The notes under the pieces are model-generated. The model saw only the letters and a program-made list of their open reading frames with translations, was not told the DNA's origin and did not search any database. From positions 40,673 through 104,672 of the forward strand of contig DASZOV010000124.1 in the NCBI GenBank assembly GCA_035550595.1: DNA of 64,000 nt. Direction: 5' to 3'. The DNA is from CALFMR01 sp035550595 (GTDB lineage: Bacteria; Acidobacteriota; Vicinamibacteria; Vicinamibacterales; SCN-69-37). Below, one piece after another: positions 35,695 through 44,920 of this stretch. The translations under genes were made by a program, and so were the position numbers. How positions within the stretch are numbered: the first letter of the stretch is position 1; every line of letters starts with the position of its first letter.

Positions 35695-37038
35695 CGCGCG
35701 TCGCCGCGCGCCATCGACGAGCGCTCGATGAAACGCGCTCGTAACGGTCTCAATCGTGTGCGTCGTCATCACACGATCGTACGCGGTCTGCCGCAAGCGT
35801 TGGCGCAGCGCCCGATCAGTGCACAGCCGCCGAATCGCCTGCGCCAGCTCGCTCGTCGAGCGCCTGGACACGACACCGGCCCAGCCCGAGTCCCGCGCGT
35901 ACTCGGTCAACGCCGTGTCGGGCGGCGCGTAGACAAGGATGGGCGTCCCTGATGCCATGTACGACGTGGTCTTCGTCGGCATGCTCAAGGCCAGAAAACG
36001 CCGGATGGCCCGGTTGAAGCTCAGTGGAAGAATCAGGAGATCGGCACGCGCCTGCATCCGCGCCACACCAGCGGGATCGACGATATAGCCGGCGTAGCGC
36101 ACGCCGGGACGCTCCAATCGCTCGGCGAGGGCGCGCGGCGTGCCGTACAGCTCGAGCTCGACGTCCATCCCGTCGCGCCGCAGCCGCGTCACCGCGTCGC
36201 ACACGTCACGAACGGCGTCGAGCGTGGTCAGCGCGTTCAACGTGCCGGCGAACACGAGCCGGAACGGCGGACGCCGATCGGCGGGTTCCTCGGCAAGCGG
36301 CTCACAGATTGCCGGGTCGATCGGATTGTGGAAGCTGAGGAACGGATAGCCGTACCGGCGTTCGTACACCCTGGCCATCTGCTCGCTGATACCGGCCCGT
36401 ACCGTAGCCTTCGCGAGCAGCGTGTGCAAGAGCGCCCTCGTGCGCGATCGAAGGAACGGTCGCACCAGCGCCTGGTCGTGGAGCGTCGTCGGCCAGTCGT
36501 CCATGAAATGAATCGCCAACGGCGCGCCTGTCATCGTGGCGATGTCTTCGACCAGATGCATGTAGGAGAGCATCGCCAGTTGGACGTAGATCAGCTCCGG
36601 ACGGAACGCGGCGATCCAGGCTCGGAGCGGCTCGCTCACGTGGAGTCGCCTGACGATGTCGCCGAGATGAATCCCGCCGCTGAGAGGTACCAGCAGACGC
36701 CGGGCGAGGGACTGACGTCTCCTGACACCGCCGACATCATGCGGCGTCTCGGCGGACGACGTCCCACGCCGCCGCCACGCCCGTCTCAGGCGGACGAGCG
36801 GCTCGATGGCTGGAGCCCACACCGTCTCCGCGTCTCCGAGCCGGTAGTACGACCGGCAGACGTCGTCTGTCGTCGGGATCGGATCGCTGTGCACCATCGC
36901 GATCCGATCCGCCGGCCACCCTCGAAAGAGATTGGTCAGCGTGATGCCGGGTCCCGACTGGAGATTGAACGCCTGCGTATTGACGAGGAGCACGCGCGGG
37001 TACTCTTCCAGGCGCGGAAAGCCACGTGCCTCATTCAT
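35689..37038 (-). CDS. Glycosyltransferase family 4-type protein
   Basis: 449 aa from ATG 37038 (MNEARGFPRLEEYPRVLLVN). GT-B fold: the N-terminal domain has the Gly-rich acceptor loop QSGPGITLTNLF and PELIYVQLAML; the C-terminal domain has RLVFAGTLNALTTLDAVRDV (about residue 243) and a late MPTKTTSYMASGTPILVYAPPDT that replaces the usual E-x7-E signature with K-x-x-x-Y-x-A-x-G. It probably adds a sugar to a lipid-linked or surface glycan. It lies downstream of tRNA-Pro on the same strand and converges with the glycosyltransferase-like gene. It is not part of the main polysaccharide operon at 50-58 kb. Confidence 0.8.
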   Translation of the reverse strand: MNEARGFPRLEEYPRVLLVNTQAFNLQSGPGITLTNLFRGWPADRIAMVHSDPIPTTDDVCRSYYRLGDAETVWAPAIEPLVRLRRAWRRRGTSSAETPHDVGGVRRRQSLARRLLVPLSGGIHLGDIVRRLHVSEPLRAWIAAFRPELIYVQLAMLSYMHLVEDIATMTGAPLAIHFMDDWPTTLHDQALVRPFLRSRTRALLHTLLAKATVRAGISEQMARVYERRYGYPFLSFHNPIDPAICEPLAEEPADRRPPFRLVFAGTLNALTTLDAVRDVCDAVTRLRRDGMDVELELYGTPRALAERLERPGVRYAGYIVDPAGVARMQARADLLILPLSFNRAIRRFLALSMPTKTTSYMASGTPILVYAPPDTALTEYARDSGWAGVVSRRSTSELAQAIRRLCTDRALRQRLRQTAYDRVMTTHTIETVTSAFHRALVDGARRRAS

Positions 37039-37064
37039 CGGTGTCCACAGCGTGCCGACACAGC

Positions 37065-37091
37065 AACGGCCGGTCTGGGGGACCGGCCGTT
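37065..37091 (-). terminator. Hairpin downstream of tRNA-Pro
   Basis: Perfect 11-bp inverted repeat AACGGCCGGTC-(5)-GACCGGCCGTT, 16 bases beyond the tRNA 3' end on the minus strand. The trailing bases GCTGTG are not T-rich, so termination would rest on the strong stem alone. Confidence 0.6.
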
Positions 37092-37106
37092 TCACCGCGG
37101 TTTGAT

Positions 37107-37183
<77 letters not shown>

Positions 37184-37255
37184 ACAGAAGAGTCCACGTC
37201 CGGCCCGATCGACGCGGCCCGGACGGTGCGCGCGAGGGACGCGCATCTCTGTATG

Positions 37256-37804
37256 CTATCGCTTCTTGGCCCGCCGGGTCTTCTTCGCGGCGGCCGGCGT
37301 CCGCACGGCACCGCGCGGAGCCCGGGAGGTGGCAGCCTTTCGAGCCGGCGCGCGCGCGGGAGTCGCGGCAGCCGCAGCCACGGGCCGTTCGGCTTTCAGC
37401 ACGAAATCTTCCGGCGTCAAGCCTCCGCCCGACAGCACGTCCAGGATCCACTGCAATCCGCGGCGGACGTCCTGCAGCTCGCGACGTGTTTCCTCGTCGA
37501 TGAGCGCGGCGACGTCCGCATCGCTCACTGCTTGTCCGTCGGTCGGCTGCGCCTCGCCGATCCGCCGCCGCACACCGGCCAGCGTGAGGCCGTCGACGAA
37601 GAGGAGGTGCTTGATGTGGAGGACGCGCTCGACGTCCGACCGCCGGTAGATGCGCGGCCCGCCCGCCGTTTTCGCGACGCCGAGGTCCGGGAACTCCGCT
37701 TCCCACGTCCGCAGCACGTACGGCTGCAGCTCCGCGAGCTCGCAGACTTCCTGCGCACGGAACACGGGACGATTGGGAATGACCGTCGGCGTCACAGCCT
37801 GCAT
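37256..37804 (-). CDS. MerR-family transcriptional regulator
   Basis: 182 aa from ATG 37804 (18 further codons are open upstream). The N-terminal winged helix begins FRAQEVCELAELQPYVLRTWEAEFP (about residues 15-39) and continues with RIYRRSDVERVLHIKHLLFVDGLTLAGVRRRI, a MerR HTH plus hinge. A short coiled linker follows (DEETRRELQDVRRGLQWILDVLSGG). The C-terminal tail is Ala/Lys/Arg-rich (KKTRRAKKR), with no Cys-rich metal site and no ligand domain, so a structural or nucleoid-type DNA role is as likely as drug sensing. A TATACT element (37882-37877) upstream may be its -10 box. Confidence 0.85.
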   Translation of the reverse strand: MQAVTPTVIPNRPVFRAQEVCELAELQPYVLRTWEAEFPDLGVAKTAGGPRIYRRSDVERVLHIKHLLFVDGLTLAGVRRRIGEAQPTDGQAVSDADVAALIDEETRRELQDVRRGLQWILDVLSGGGLTPEDFVLKAERPVAAAAATPARAPARKAATSRAPRGAVRTPAAAKKTRRAKKR

Positions 37805-37903
37805 CGTTCGCACGATCGCGTCAGCTCGCACGCGCCGGCATCGACCGGTACGCGTCACCGCCGCGCGGGTGCCGTCAGTATAGCAGGCGGATCGCGCCCG
37901 GAT

Positions 37904-39298
37904 TCACGACTTTCGCGAGGTTCGTGACGATCGGGCCGACCGCGCGCGCCGGCGTACGGTCAGCCGGATCGGCGTGCCCTCGAAGCCGAAGGCGTCGCGC
38001 AGTCGATTGACGAGGAAGCGCTCGTAGGAAAAATGGAACTCGGTCGCGACGTTCGTGAACAGCACGAACGCCGGCGGGGCGACCGTCGTCTGCACGCCAT
38101 AGAGAATCCGCACCTCGCGCCTCGCCGTGCTCACCGGTGGATGCGCCGCCGTGGTCTCTTCGAGGAAGCGATTCAGCTCGGGCGTCGGAATGCGGCGCTT
38201 GCGCGCGGCCGCCACGCGGTCGACGGCCTCGAGGAGCTTCGGGGTGCGCTCGCCCGTGAGCGCGGACAGGTGCAGGATCGGCGCGAACTCGAGGAACTTG
38301 AGCTGGAAGCGGACCTTGTCGTCGAACTCCGCGGCAAAATCCTGCCCTCGCCCTTTGACGAGATCCCACTTGTTGACGGCAATGATGATCCCGCATCCCG
38401 CCTCGGCCGCTTCGCCGGCAATGGCCGCGTCGCGATCGGTCGCGCCCTCGGAGGCATCGAGGACCAGGACCGCGACGTCCGCGCCCGCCATGGCCCGCCG
38501 TGCGAGGACGACGCTGACCGCCTCGACCTGACCACCGCCGCGTACGCGACCCGGACGCCGCATGCCCGCCGTATCGAGAATGCGGAAGCGTCGTCGGTGC
38601 CACTGCAGCGTCGCGTCGACCGTGTCGCGCGTCGTGCCCGGCACGTCACTGACCATGACGCGTTGCTCGCGCAGGAGCCGGTTGACGAGCGACGACTTCC
38701 CTACGTTCGGCCGCCCGACGACGGCAATCGCGGTTTCCGTCTCGGCCGTGTCGGCGTCACTCTCCGCGCGTTCCGTCGCAGTCCGTCCATTGGGCAGCCG
38801 CACCACGACCTCGTCCAGCAGCTCGGCCACGCCCGTGCCGTGCTCGGCCGAGATCTCAAGCGCGGGCTCGAACCCGAGGCGATAGAAGTCGAGCACGTGA
38901 TTGCGCGTGCGCTTGTCGTCGGTCTTGTTGATGGCCAGGATGACCGGACGGCCCGTCTCTCGGAGCCGGCGCGCGATCTCTTGATCGCCCGGCACGAGCC
39001 CGTCGCGTGCGTCGAGCACGAAGATGACGAGGTCGGCCGAGGCGAGCGCGCGCAGTCCGTGCGCCACGACCAGATCGTGGAGCGGATCGGTCGTCGCGCC
39101 GAACAGCCCGCCCGTGTCGACGAGCGTGAAGGCGCGATCGCGCCACGACGCCGACGTCGACAGCACGTCGCGCGTCGTGCCGGCCACGGGCGCGACGATG
39201 GATCGCCGGGCGCCGGAAATCTTGTTGGCGAGCGTCGACTTGCCCACATTCGGGCGTCCGACCAGCACGACGGTCGCCATTCGCGGCGCGGCAGACAT
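37904..39298 (-). CDS. der: Ribosome biogenesis GTPase Der (EngA)
   Basis: 464-aa tandem GTPase needed for 50S ribosome assembly. Two G domains each carry G1 GRPNVGKS (about residues 14 and 197), G3 (DTGG; DTAG), G4 (NKTD; NKWD), and G2-type switch regions containing GTTRD. The C-terminal KH-like domain follows (RILYGVQTTVAPPAFVLFTN). The C-terminal end is Arg/Ser-rich. TACACT (39310-39305) lies seven bases before the first ATG, so transcription from it would give a leaderless message; the second Met (MATVVLVG, residue 7) is an alternative start. It lies divergent from the IHF/HU gene. Confidence 0.96.
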   Translation of the reverse strand: MSAAPRMATVVLVGRPNVGKSTLANKISGARRSIVAPVAGTTRDVLSTSASWRDRAFTLVDTGGLFGATTDPLHDLVVAHGLRALASADLVIFVLDARDGLVPGDQEIARRLRETGRPVILAINKTDDKRTRNHVLDFYRLGFEPALEISAEHGTGVAELLDEVVVRLPNGRTATERAESDADTAETETAIAVVGRPNVGKSSLVNRLLREQRVMVSDVPGTTRDTVDATLQWHRRRFRILDTAGMRRPGRVRGGGQVEAVSVVLARRAMAGADVAVLVLDASEGATDRDAAIAGEAAEAGCGIIIAVNKWDLVKGRGQDFAAEFDDKVRFQLKFLEFAPILHLSALTGERTPKLLEAVDRVAAARKRRIPTPELNRFLEETTAAHPPVSTARREVRILYGVQTTVAPPAFVLFTNVATEFHFSYERFLVNRLRDAFGFEGTPIRLTVRRRARSARSSRTSRKS

Positions 39299-39380
39299 GC
39301 ACCGAGTGTAGTGGAGGACGGCCGACGCTGGTCTGTCGGGGCAGGCGTCCGGCCTTCCCCGGGCGGCCGGACCAGCAAAC

Positions 39381-39410
39381 TTGACAGGGCTAAGTCCTTT
39401 TATTTATCGT
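39381..39410 (+). promoter_or_regulatory. Sigma-70 promoter of the IHF/HU gene
   Basis: TTGACA (39381-39386), 18-base spacer, TATCGT (39405-39410). The predicted start near 39417 leaves a ~24-base leader before ATG 39441. The surrounding AT-rich stretch is unusual for this GC-rich window. It also argues against the longer reading frame that would start within the -35 box. Confidence 0.6.
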
Positions 39411-39440
39411 GAGTTACAGAAATCCTCCAGCCCGCAAGTC

Positions 39441-39722
39441 ATGATCAAACTCGACATCGTCAACGAAGTCTCGCGGCTCGCCGAGGTCACCAAGGTGAAG
39501 GCGGAGGTCGCCGTCGACGCGGTTTTCGACGCCATGCGGGCCTCGATGATGCGCGGCGAGCGCATCGAGTTGCGGGGGTTCGGCGTGTTCCAGGTCAAGC
39601 CGCGCAAGCGTGGCATCGGGCGGAATCCGCGGACGGGCAAGGAAGTGCGCATCCCGCCGGGACGGACGATCCGGTTCAAGCCTGGCAAGGAGCTTCAGAA
39701 CATCAACGGGCAGTCGGAGTGA
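39441..39722 (+). CDS. IHF/HU family DNA-bending protein
   Basis: 93-aa nucleoid protein. It starts at MIKLDIVNEVSRLA and contains the dimerisation helices, ERIELRGFGVFQVKPRKRG (about residues 45-63), and the beta-arm GRNPRTGKEVRIPPG with the intercalating Pro in the RNP motif. The end FKPGKELQNIN is typical. The sequence looks closer to IHF subunits than to HU because of the E-L-R-G-F-G-V-F segment, but alpha or beta type cannot be decided. No clear ribosome site precedes the ATG. The stop overlaps the GTG of the following protease gene (GTGA). Confidence 0.93.
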   Translation: MIKLDIVNEVSRLAEVTKVKAEVAVDAVFDAMRASMMRGERIELRGFGVFQVKPRKRGIGRNPRTGKEVRIPPGRTIRFKPGKELQNINGQSE

Positions 39723-40696
39723 CGACCGAGTCGACCACCGACCCGCTGGCCCCTCTTCTGCCGACGACGAGCCTCCCCGCCGAGTTGCTGTGGCGGCCGC
39801 CCGCGCCGCTGCCGAAGTTCCGGCATCCGTACGGCCGGCATCTCCTGTTCTTCGCTCTGACGTTCTTCACGACGACGTTCACCCAGGCGTTCGCCTACCT
39901 GTGGCTGACGCTCGGCACTGGGACCAATCCGTTCGCCGCGTTCACGTGGACGACGTTCGAGACGGGGCTCTGGTATTCGATCCCGCTCCTCATCATCCTC
40001 AGCGCGCACGAGTTCGGGCACTACTTCGCGTGCCGCTACCACAACGTCGACGCGACGCTGCCCTACTTCATTCCCGCGCCGCTGCCGCTGACCGGGACGC
40101 TCGGCGCCGTCATCCGCATCCGCGAGGCGTTTCCGTCGACGCGCGCGCTGTTCGACATCGGCGTGGCTGGCCCGATCGCCGGCTTCGTCGCGCTCCTGCC
40201 GTTCCTCTACTGGGGCATCACGATGTCGCAGGTCGCGCGAATCGAGCCGAACAGCGCCGCGATCTATTTCGGCGAGCCGCTGCTCTGGAAGGCGTTCGAA
40301 TGGCTGCATTTCGGCACGCTGCCAGACGGCGTCGACGTGGTGCTGCACCCGATGGGATTCGCCGCCTGGTGGGGCATGCTCGCAACAGCGCTGAACCTGC
40401 TGCCCTTCAGCCAGCTCGACGGCGGACACATCATGTACGCGAACCTCGGCCGCCGTGCGACGCTGCTCTCGGCGATCACGCTGGCCATCGTCGTGGCGCT
40501 GACGCTGCAGTCGGCGAGCTGGCTCTCGATGGCCGTGATGATGGTCATCATGGCGTTCGTGTTCGGCTTCCGCCATCCGCGCGTACTCGACGACCACGAG
40601 CCGCTCGACCGACGACGCCGACTCATCTCGGTGCTCGCGCTGTTGATCTTCATCCTCTGCTTCACGCCGGTGCCGATCGACACGACGCCGCACTGA
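39719..40696 (+). CDS. Site-2-protease-like M50 family membrane metalloprotease
   Basis: 325-aa integral membrane protein with about seven hydrophobic segments. The zinc-binding HEFGH is at residues 97-101 inside a TM helix, and the third ligand Asp234 lies in LLPFSQLDGGHI. The layout resembles plant EGY1-type and bacterial S2P homologues without a PDZ domain. Intramembrane cleavage of a regulator or removal of membrane proteins is the family role; the substrate is unknown here. It is translationally coupled to the IHF/HU gene and converges on priA 7 bp after its stop. Confidence 0.9.
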   Translation: MTTESTTDPLAPLLPTTSLPAELLWRPPAPLPKFRHPYGRHLLFFALTFFTTTFTQAFAYLWLTLGTGTNPFAAFTWTTFETGLWYSIPLLIILSAHEFGHYFACRYHNVDATLPYFIPAPLPLTGTLGAVIRIREAFPSTRALFDIGVAGPIAGFVALLPFLYWGITMSQVARIEPNSAAIYFGEPLLWKAFEWLHFGTLPDGVDVVLHPMGFAAWWGMLATALNLLPFSQLDGGHIMYANLGRRATLLSAITLAIVVALTLQSASWLSMAVMMVIMAFVFGFRHPRVLDDHEPLDRRRRLISVLALLIFILCFTPVPIDTTPH

Positions 40697-40703
40697 GCGC
40701 TCC

Positions 40704-42944
40704 CTACGTCACGCTGACCGGATCGATGTCGACCACGGTCCGGCGGCGCAGGTCCGGACGTGCGGCGAGAGCGGCGAGCACGGCTTCGCGCATGGCGCGG
40801 CGACGCGTGCCTTTGACGAAGAACTGCGCGCGGAACTCGTCCTTGATCTTCTCGCGCGGGGCCGGTGCCGGGCCCAGCACCTGTCCGGCCGCGTGGCTTC
40901 GAATGCGGCCGACGAGATCCCGCGCGTCTTCGAGCGCCGTCGCGAGCGAGCGTCCCTTGACGATGACGTTGATGAGCGCGACGTCGGGTGGATAGTGCAT
41001 CGCGCGGCGAAACTCCATCTCGCGCGCGAAGAACGCCGCGTAGTCCTGCGCCGCGGCTGCCTCGATGCTGTAGTGATCCGGATAGAGCGTCTGCACGATG
41101 GCTTCGCCGGCAATCGCGCCGCGTCCGGCGCGGCCGACCACCTGCGTGAGCAACTGGAACGTTCGCTCGCCGACGCGGAAGTCCGCGCGTCCGAGACCGA
41201 CGTCAGCGGCGACGACACCGGCGAGCGTCACGGCTGGAAAGTCGTGGCCCTTCGCGATCATCTGCGTGCCTACCAGGATGTCGATGTCCCCGCGTGCGAC
41301 GTCCGCCAGGACACGCGCCACGGCGCCGCGGCGACGCACCGTGTCGCGATCGACGCGCGCGATGCGTGCACGCGGAAACTCGGCACGAAGATCGGCCTCG
41401 AGCCGCTCGGTCCCAATCCCCGACCGCTCGAGATAGGCGCCTCCGCACGATGCGCACTTGGCGGGGACCGTCGATGAGAAGTTGCAGTAATGACAGCGCA
41501 TGCGGCGCGCCGCGCGGTGAAAGGTCAGCGTGACGCTGCAGTGCGGACACTCGACCGTGGCCCCGCACTCGCGACAGAAGATGACCGGCGCGTAGCCGCG
41601 GCGGTTGAGCAGGACGAGCGACTGTTCATGACGCTCGAGGCGCGCCGCGATGCCATCGAGAAGTGCCGCGCTCAGCGTGGCCTCAGGTCCTCTCGCCGCA
41701 AGCTCCCGCCGCATGTCGACGACGTGTACCTCGGCCAGCGGCCGATTCAGAACGCGGCGCGTCAATCGGATCAGGTCATAACGGCCGGTCTCCGCATTCA
41801 CGGCCGACTCGAGCGACGGCGTCGCACTGGCCAGCACGACGAGCGCGTGTTCCATCCGTCCGCGCATCACGGCGACGTCGCGTCCGTGATAGCGCGGCGC
41901 CTCTTCCTGCTTGTAGGCCGCATCGTGCTCTTCGTCGACGACGATGAGGCCGAGCTGCTCGACCGGCGCGAAGACCGCGGATCGTGTGCCGACGACGACG
42001 TCGACGTCGCCGCGGCGGATGCGATGCCACTGGTCGTGCCGTTCGCCACTCGAGAGCCCGCTGTGCTGAATCGCAACGCGTTCGCCGAACGTGTCACGCA
42101 TGAGTCCGGCGACCGAGGGCGTGAGCGCGATCTCGGGCACGAGCACGAGCACGCGGCGGCCGGCGGCCAGCACGTGCCGTGCGAGACGCAGGAACACTTC
42201 GGTCTTGCCGCTGCCCGTGACGCCGTGCAGGAGCGTCGTGCGGAACGCGCGTGCGTCCGCGGCGACTTCGAGGGCGTCGAGTGCTGCCTGTTGTTCCGCG
42301 GTGAGTGTCCTTCCGGCGTCTCGTGCTGGCGCGGCGCTCCATCCGCCCTGCCCCGTGGTGGCGCTTCCGAACGGGTCACGTTCGACGACGTCTTCGCGGA
42401 TGCGGACGAAGCCAAGCGCAGCAAGCCGCGCGATGACGTCCGCGCCCGCACCGTCCTGCGCCAGCGCCGCAGTCGCCACTCCGCCCGGCTGCGCACGCAA
42501 TCGTTCGATGACGGCGCGTTGACGCGCGCCTTTGAGTGACGAGACCTCAGGCGAGTTGTCTGCCAATTCGACCACGCGGACCGTGCGAAATGCCACATGC
42601 TCCCCGCGCCGCGCGGCCGGCGGCATGGCCATCGCCAGCGGATCGCCCGGACCGGACGCGTAGTACTCGCCCACCCAGACCGCCAGGTCCACGACCGACG
42701 GCGGCAGGAACGGCTCCTCGTCGAGCACGGCCGTGACGTCGCGGAGCGTCGTGACGTCCGCCGGTGGCGCGGCGTCTGGCTCCACGACGCAGCCGACGAC
42801 CGTCCGCGAGCCGAGCGGCACGCGGACGCGGGCGCCCTTGGGCGGCGCCGGTCGCCCGAGTACGCGGTAACTCAAGAGGCCGAGACCCGGGACGGGCACG
42901 GCGACGGCAATGGTCGGCTCAGGCGGATTCGGCGAGGAGGGCAC
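40704..42944 (-). CDS. priA: Primosomal replication restart helicase PriA
   Basis: 746-aa DEAH-type 3'-5' helicase that recognises stalled forks and reloads the replisome. It has an N-terminal 3' DNA-binding domain (first ~105 residues), Walker A LLHGVTGSGKTEVF (about residue 240), Walker B VVDEEHDAAYKQEE, and eight zinc-binding Cys in CRECGATVECPHC, RCHYCNF and KCASCGG (about residues 455-495). The helicase C-terminal domain has GTQMIAKGHDFP and QVVGRAGRG. It starts with GTG and overlaps the upstream uracil-DNA glycosylase gene by 26 bp, so the true start may be slightly downstream. Confidence 0.96.
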   Translation of the reverse strand: MPSSPNPPEPTIAVAVPVPGLGLLSYRVLGRPAPPKGARVRVPLGSRTVVGCVVEPDAAPPADVTTLRDVTAVLDEEPFLPPSVVDLAVWVGEYYASGPGDPLAMAMPPAARRGEHVAFRTVRVVELADNSPEVSSLKGARQRAVIERLRAQPGGVATAALAQDGAGADVIARLAALGFVRIREDVVERDPFGSATTGQGGWSAAPARDAGRTLTAEQQAALDALEVAADARAFRTTLLHGVTGSGKTEVFLRLARHVLAAGRRVLVLVPEIALTPSVAGLMRDTFGERVAIQHSGLSSGERHDQWHRIRRGDVDVVVGTRSAVFAPVEQLGLIVVDEEHDAAYKQEEAPRYHGRDVAVMRGRMEHALVVLASATPSLESAVNAETGRYDLIRLTRRVLNRPLAEVHVVDMRRELAARGPEATLSAALLDGIAARLERHEQSLVLLNRRGYAPVIFCRECGATVECPHCSVTLTFHRAARRMRCHYCNFSSTVPAKCASCGGAYLERSGIGTERLEADLRAEFPRARIARVDRDTVRRRGAVARVLADVARGDIDILVGTQMIAKGHDFPAVTLAGVVAADVGLGRADFRVGERTFQLLTQVVGRAGRGAIAGEAIVQTLYPDHYSIEAAAAQDYAAFFAREMEFRRAMHYPPDVALINVIVKGRSLATALEDARDLVGRIRSHAAGQVLGPAPAPREKIKDEFRAQFFVKGTRRRAMREAVLAALAARPDLRRRTVVDIDPVSVT

Positions 42945-43701
42945 GCACGATCTTCATGTCTTCCCACGTGTCCCGCTTGCGCTCGGGACTCCGTAGGAGG
43001 AACGCGGGATGGAACGTCGGCACGAGGCGGATCCCACCGCCGATCGAATGAACGTGCCCGCGCAGTCGCGAGATCGGCGCGTCGCTCGCGAGCAGCAGGT
43101 GCGCCGCGAACGCACCGAGCGCGACGATGACTTTCGGTTGGATGATCGCGATCTGCTCGCGCAGGAATGGCTCGCAGGTGGCGACTTCGATCGGCTCCGG
43201 ATTCCGGTTCCCCGGCGGCCGGCACTTGATCACGTTCGCGATGTAGACGTCCTCACGCCGCAGGCCAATGGCTTCGATGATCTTCGTCAGGAGCTGGCCT
43301 GCGGGGCCGACGAACGGCTCGCCTTGACGATCTTCATCGGCGCCCGGCGCCTCGCCGACGAACATCAAGTCCGCGCGCGCGTTGCCGACGCCGAAGACGA
43401 CCTGTCGCCGGCCCTGCGCGTGCAGCGGGCAACGCGCACAGTCGCCGATCTCTGCACGAAGCGCGGCCAGGGCCGCGTCCGGATCCGTGGTCGCCGCGCG
43501 ATTGCGCATGAGCGATTCGCCAGCGACCTCGGGCTCGACGACCTCGTCTTCACCCGCGATCGCGACCGACGCAGCCGAAGGCGCATCACCCGCCACGGCC
43601 GTCGTCGCGCGCGAACGCCACGACGCATCGCGCGACACGCCCTGGACGCCAAGCTCTTTGAACATCCGCAGATGGCGGGCGAGCTGCCGGCGATCGGTCA
43701 T
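42919..43701 (-). CDS. Family 4 uracil-DNA glycosylase (Fe-S)
   Basis: 260-aa base-excision repair enzyme. After a non-conserved ~75-residue N-terminus comes the family 4 core: CARCPLH (first two cluster Cys, about residue 88), FVGEAPGADED (catalytic loop GEAPG), GQLLTKIIEAIGL, IKCRPPGNRNPEPIE with the remaining Cys before EPFLREQ, and the HPAFLLR loop near the end. Four Cys suit a 4Fe-4S cluster as in thermophile UDGa. Its ATG overlaps the coaBC stop (ATGA), and its 3' end overlaps priA, so the three genes form one cluster of repair, cofactor and replication-restart functions. Confidence 0.93.
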   Translation of the reverse strand: MTDRRQLARHLRMFKELGVQGVSRDASWRSRATTAVAGDAPSAASVAIAGEDEVVEPEVAGESLMRNRAATTDPDAALAALRAEIGDCARCPLHAQGRRQVVFGVGNARADLMFVGEAPGADEDRQGEPFVGPAGQLLTKIIEAIGLRREDVYIANVIKCRPPGNRNPEPIEVATCEPFLREQIAIIQPKVIVALGAFAAHLLLASDAPISRLRGHVHSIGGGIRLVPTFHPAFLLRSPERKRDTWEDMKIVRALLAESA

Positions 43702-44915
43702 GCGCGCGGGGCCGCGAGCGCGGCCGTTTCGGCGAGGCGCGTCTCGACGCGATCGAGCACGAGACCCGCGACTTCGCGTTTGCTCATGAGCGGCAGACGC
43801 TCGGCGCCGTCGCCCGAGACGAACGTGACGCGATTCGTGTCCACGTCGAATCCAGCACCGGGCTCGGTGACGTCGTTGGCGACGATGAGATCGACGCGCT
43901 TCGTCTCGAGCTTTCGTCGAGCCGCGTCTTCGACCGCGCCGGTCTGCGCCGCAAACCCCACGAGCACCGGCCGGCGCCCGTCGCCTCGGTGCGTACCGAG
44001 GTCAGTCAGGATGTCCGGCGTCCGTTCCAAATCGATGCGGAGCGGCCCGCCTTTCTCGATCTTCGACTCGGCAACGAGCGCGGGCGCGTAGTCGGCGACC
44101 GCGGCGGCCATGACGACGACGTCCGCGGCGTCTGCGCGAGCCAGAACCGCCGCGTGCATCTCGCGCGCGCTGCGCACGCGGATGACTTCCCCGACCGCGG
44201 GTGGATCGATCGACGTCGGTCCGGCCACGAGCTGCACGGTTGCGCCGCGCGCCTGCGCTTCGAGTGCAATGGCGAAGCCCATTCTGCCGCTCGATCGATT
44301 GCCGATGAAGCGGACGGGATCGATGTCCTCGATGGTCGGCCCAGCGGTGACGAGCACCCGCCGCCCGGCGAGGGACGTGCGCGCCTGGAGACGCGCCTCG
44401 ACGGCCGCGACGACGTCCTCGGGCTCGGCGAGCCGGCCACGACCAATCCAACCGCAGGCCAGATAGCCGTCACCCGGGTCGACGAAGCTGACGCCACGCG
44501 ACCGAAGCGTGGCCAGATTCGCCTGCACGGCCGGGTGTTCCCACATGTTCGTGTTCATCGACGGCGCCAGGATGACAGGCGCCGGCGTCGCGAGGAAGAG
44601 CGACGACAGGAAGTCCCCAGCGAGCCCGTGCGCGAACTGCGCGATGACGTCGGCCGTGGCCGGCGCGACGAGCAGGACGTCAATCGTCGACGCCAGCGCG
44701 ATGTGTTCGATGCTGGCGTTGAGCCCTGGTGTGAACTGCGACGTGATGACGGGTTCGCGCGTGATGGCTTCGAACGTCAACGGCCCGACGAAGCGCCGGG
44801 CGTTCTTCGTCATCACCGCCTGCACGCGGTGCCCGCGCTTCTGCAGCAGCCGCGCGATCTCGACAGCCTTGTAGGCGCCGATGCCGCCGGCGACACCGAG
44901 GCCGACGAAGGCCAT
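43698..44915 (-). CDS. coaBC: Bifunctional phosphopantothenoylcysteine decarboxylase / synthetase CoaBC
   Basis: 405-aa enzyme for two steps of CoA synthesis. The N-terminal flavoprotein decarboxylase (about residues 1-185) has GVAGGIGAYKA, the active-site His in EHIALAS, and the PSMNTNMW substrate-clamp motif; DGYLACGWIGRGRL supplies the flexible-flap Cys. The C-terminal CoaB synthetase (about 186-400) starts RRVLVTAGPTIEDIDPVRFI.NRSSG.MG and contains VANDVTEPGAGF. It sits between rpoZ (5 bases upstream) and udg (ATGA overlap). Together with the PanE-like protein at 12 kb it serves CoA synthesis, but the loci are not linked. Confidence 0.96.
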   Translation of the reverse strand: MAFVGLGVAGGIGAYKAVEIARLLQKRGHRVQAVMTKNARRFVGPLTFEAITREPVITSQFTPGLNASIEHIALASTIDVLLVAPATADVIAQFAHGLAGDFLSSLFLATPAPVILAPSMNTNMWEHPAVQANLATLRSRGVSFVDPGDGYLACGWIGRGRLAEPEDVVAAVEARLQARTSLAGRRVLVTAGPTIEDIDPVRFIGNRSSGRMGFAIALEAQARGATVQLVAGPTSIDPPAVGEVIRVRSAREMHAAVLARADAADVVVMAAAVADYAPALVAESKIEKGGPLRIDLERTPDILTDLGTHRGDGRRPVLVGFAAQTGAVEDAARRKLETKRVDLIVANDVTEPGAGFDVDTNRVTFVSGDGAERLPLMSKREVAGLVLDRVETRLAETAALAAPRA

Positions 44916-44920
44916 CGTCT

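Noticed and set aside
37198..37226. GTCCGG...CCGGAC hairpin between the MerR gene and tRNA-Pro
   Set aside because: Only six paired bases with a mismatch and a long loop; common by chance at this GC content.
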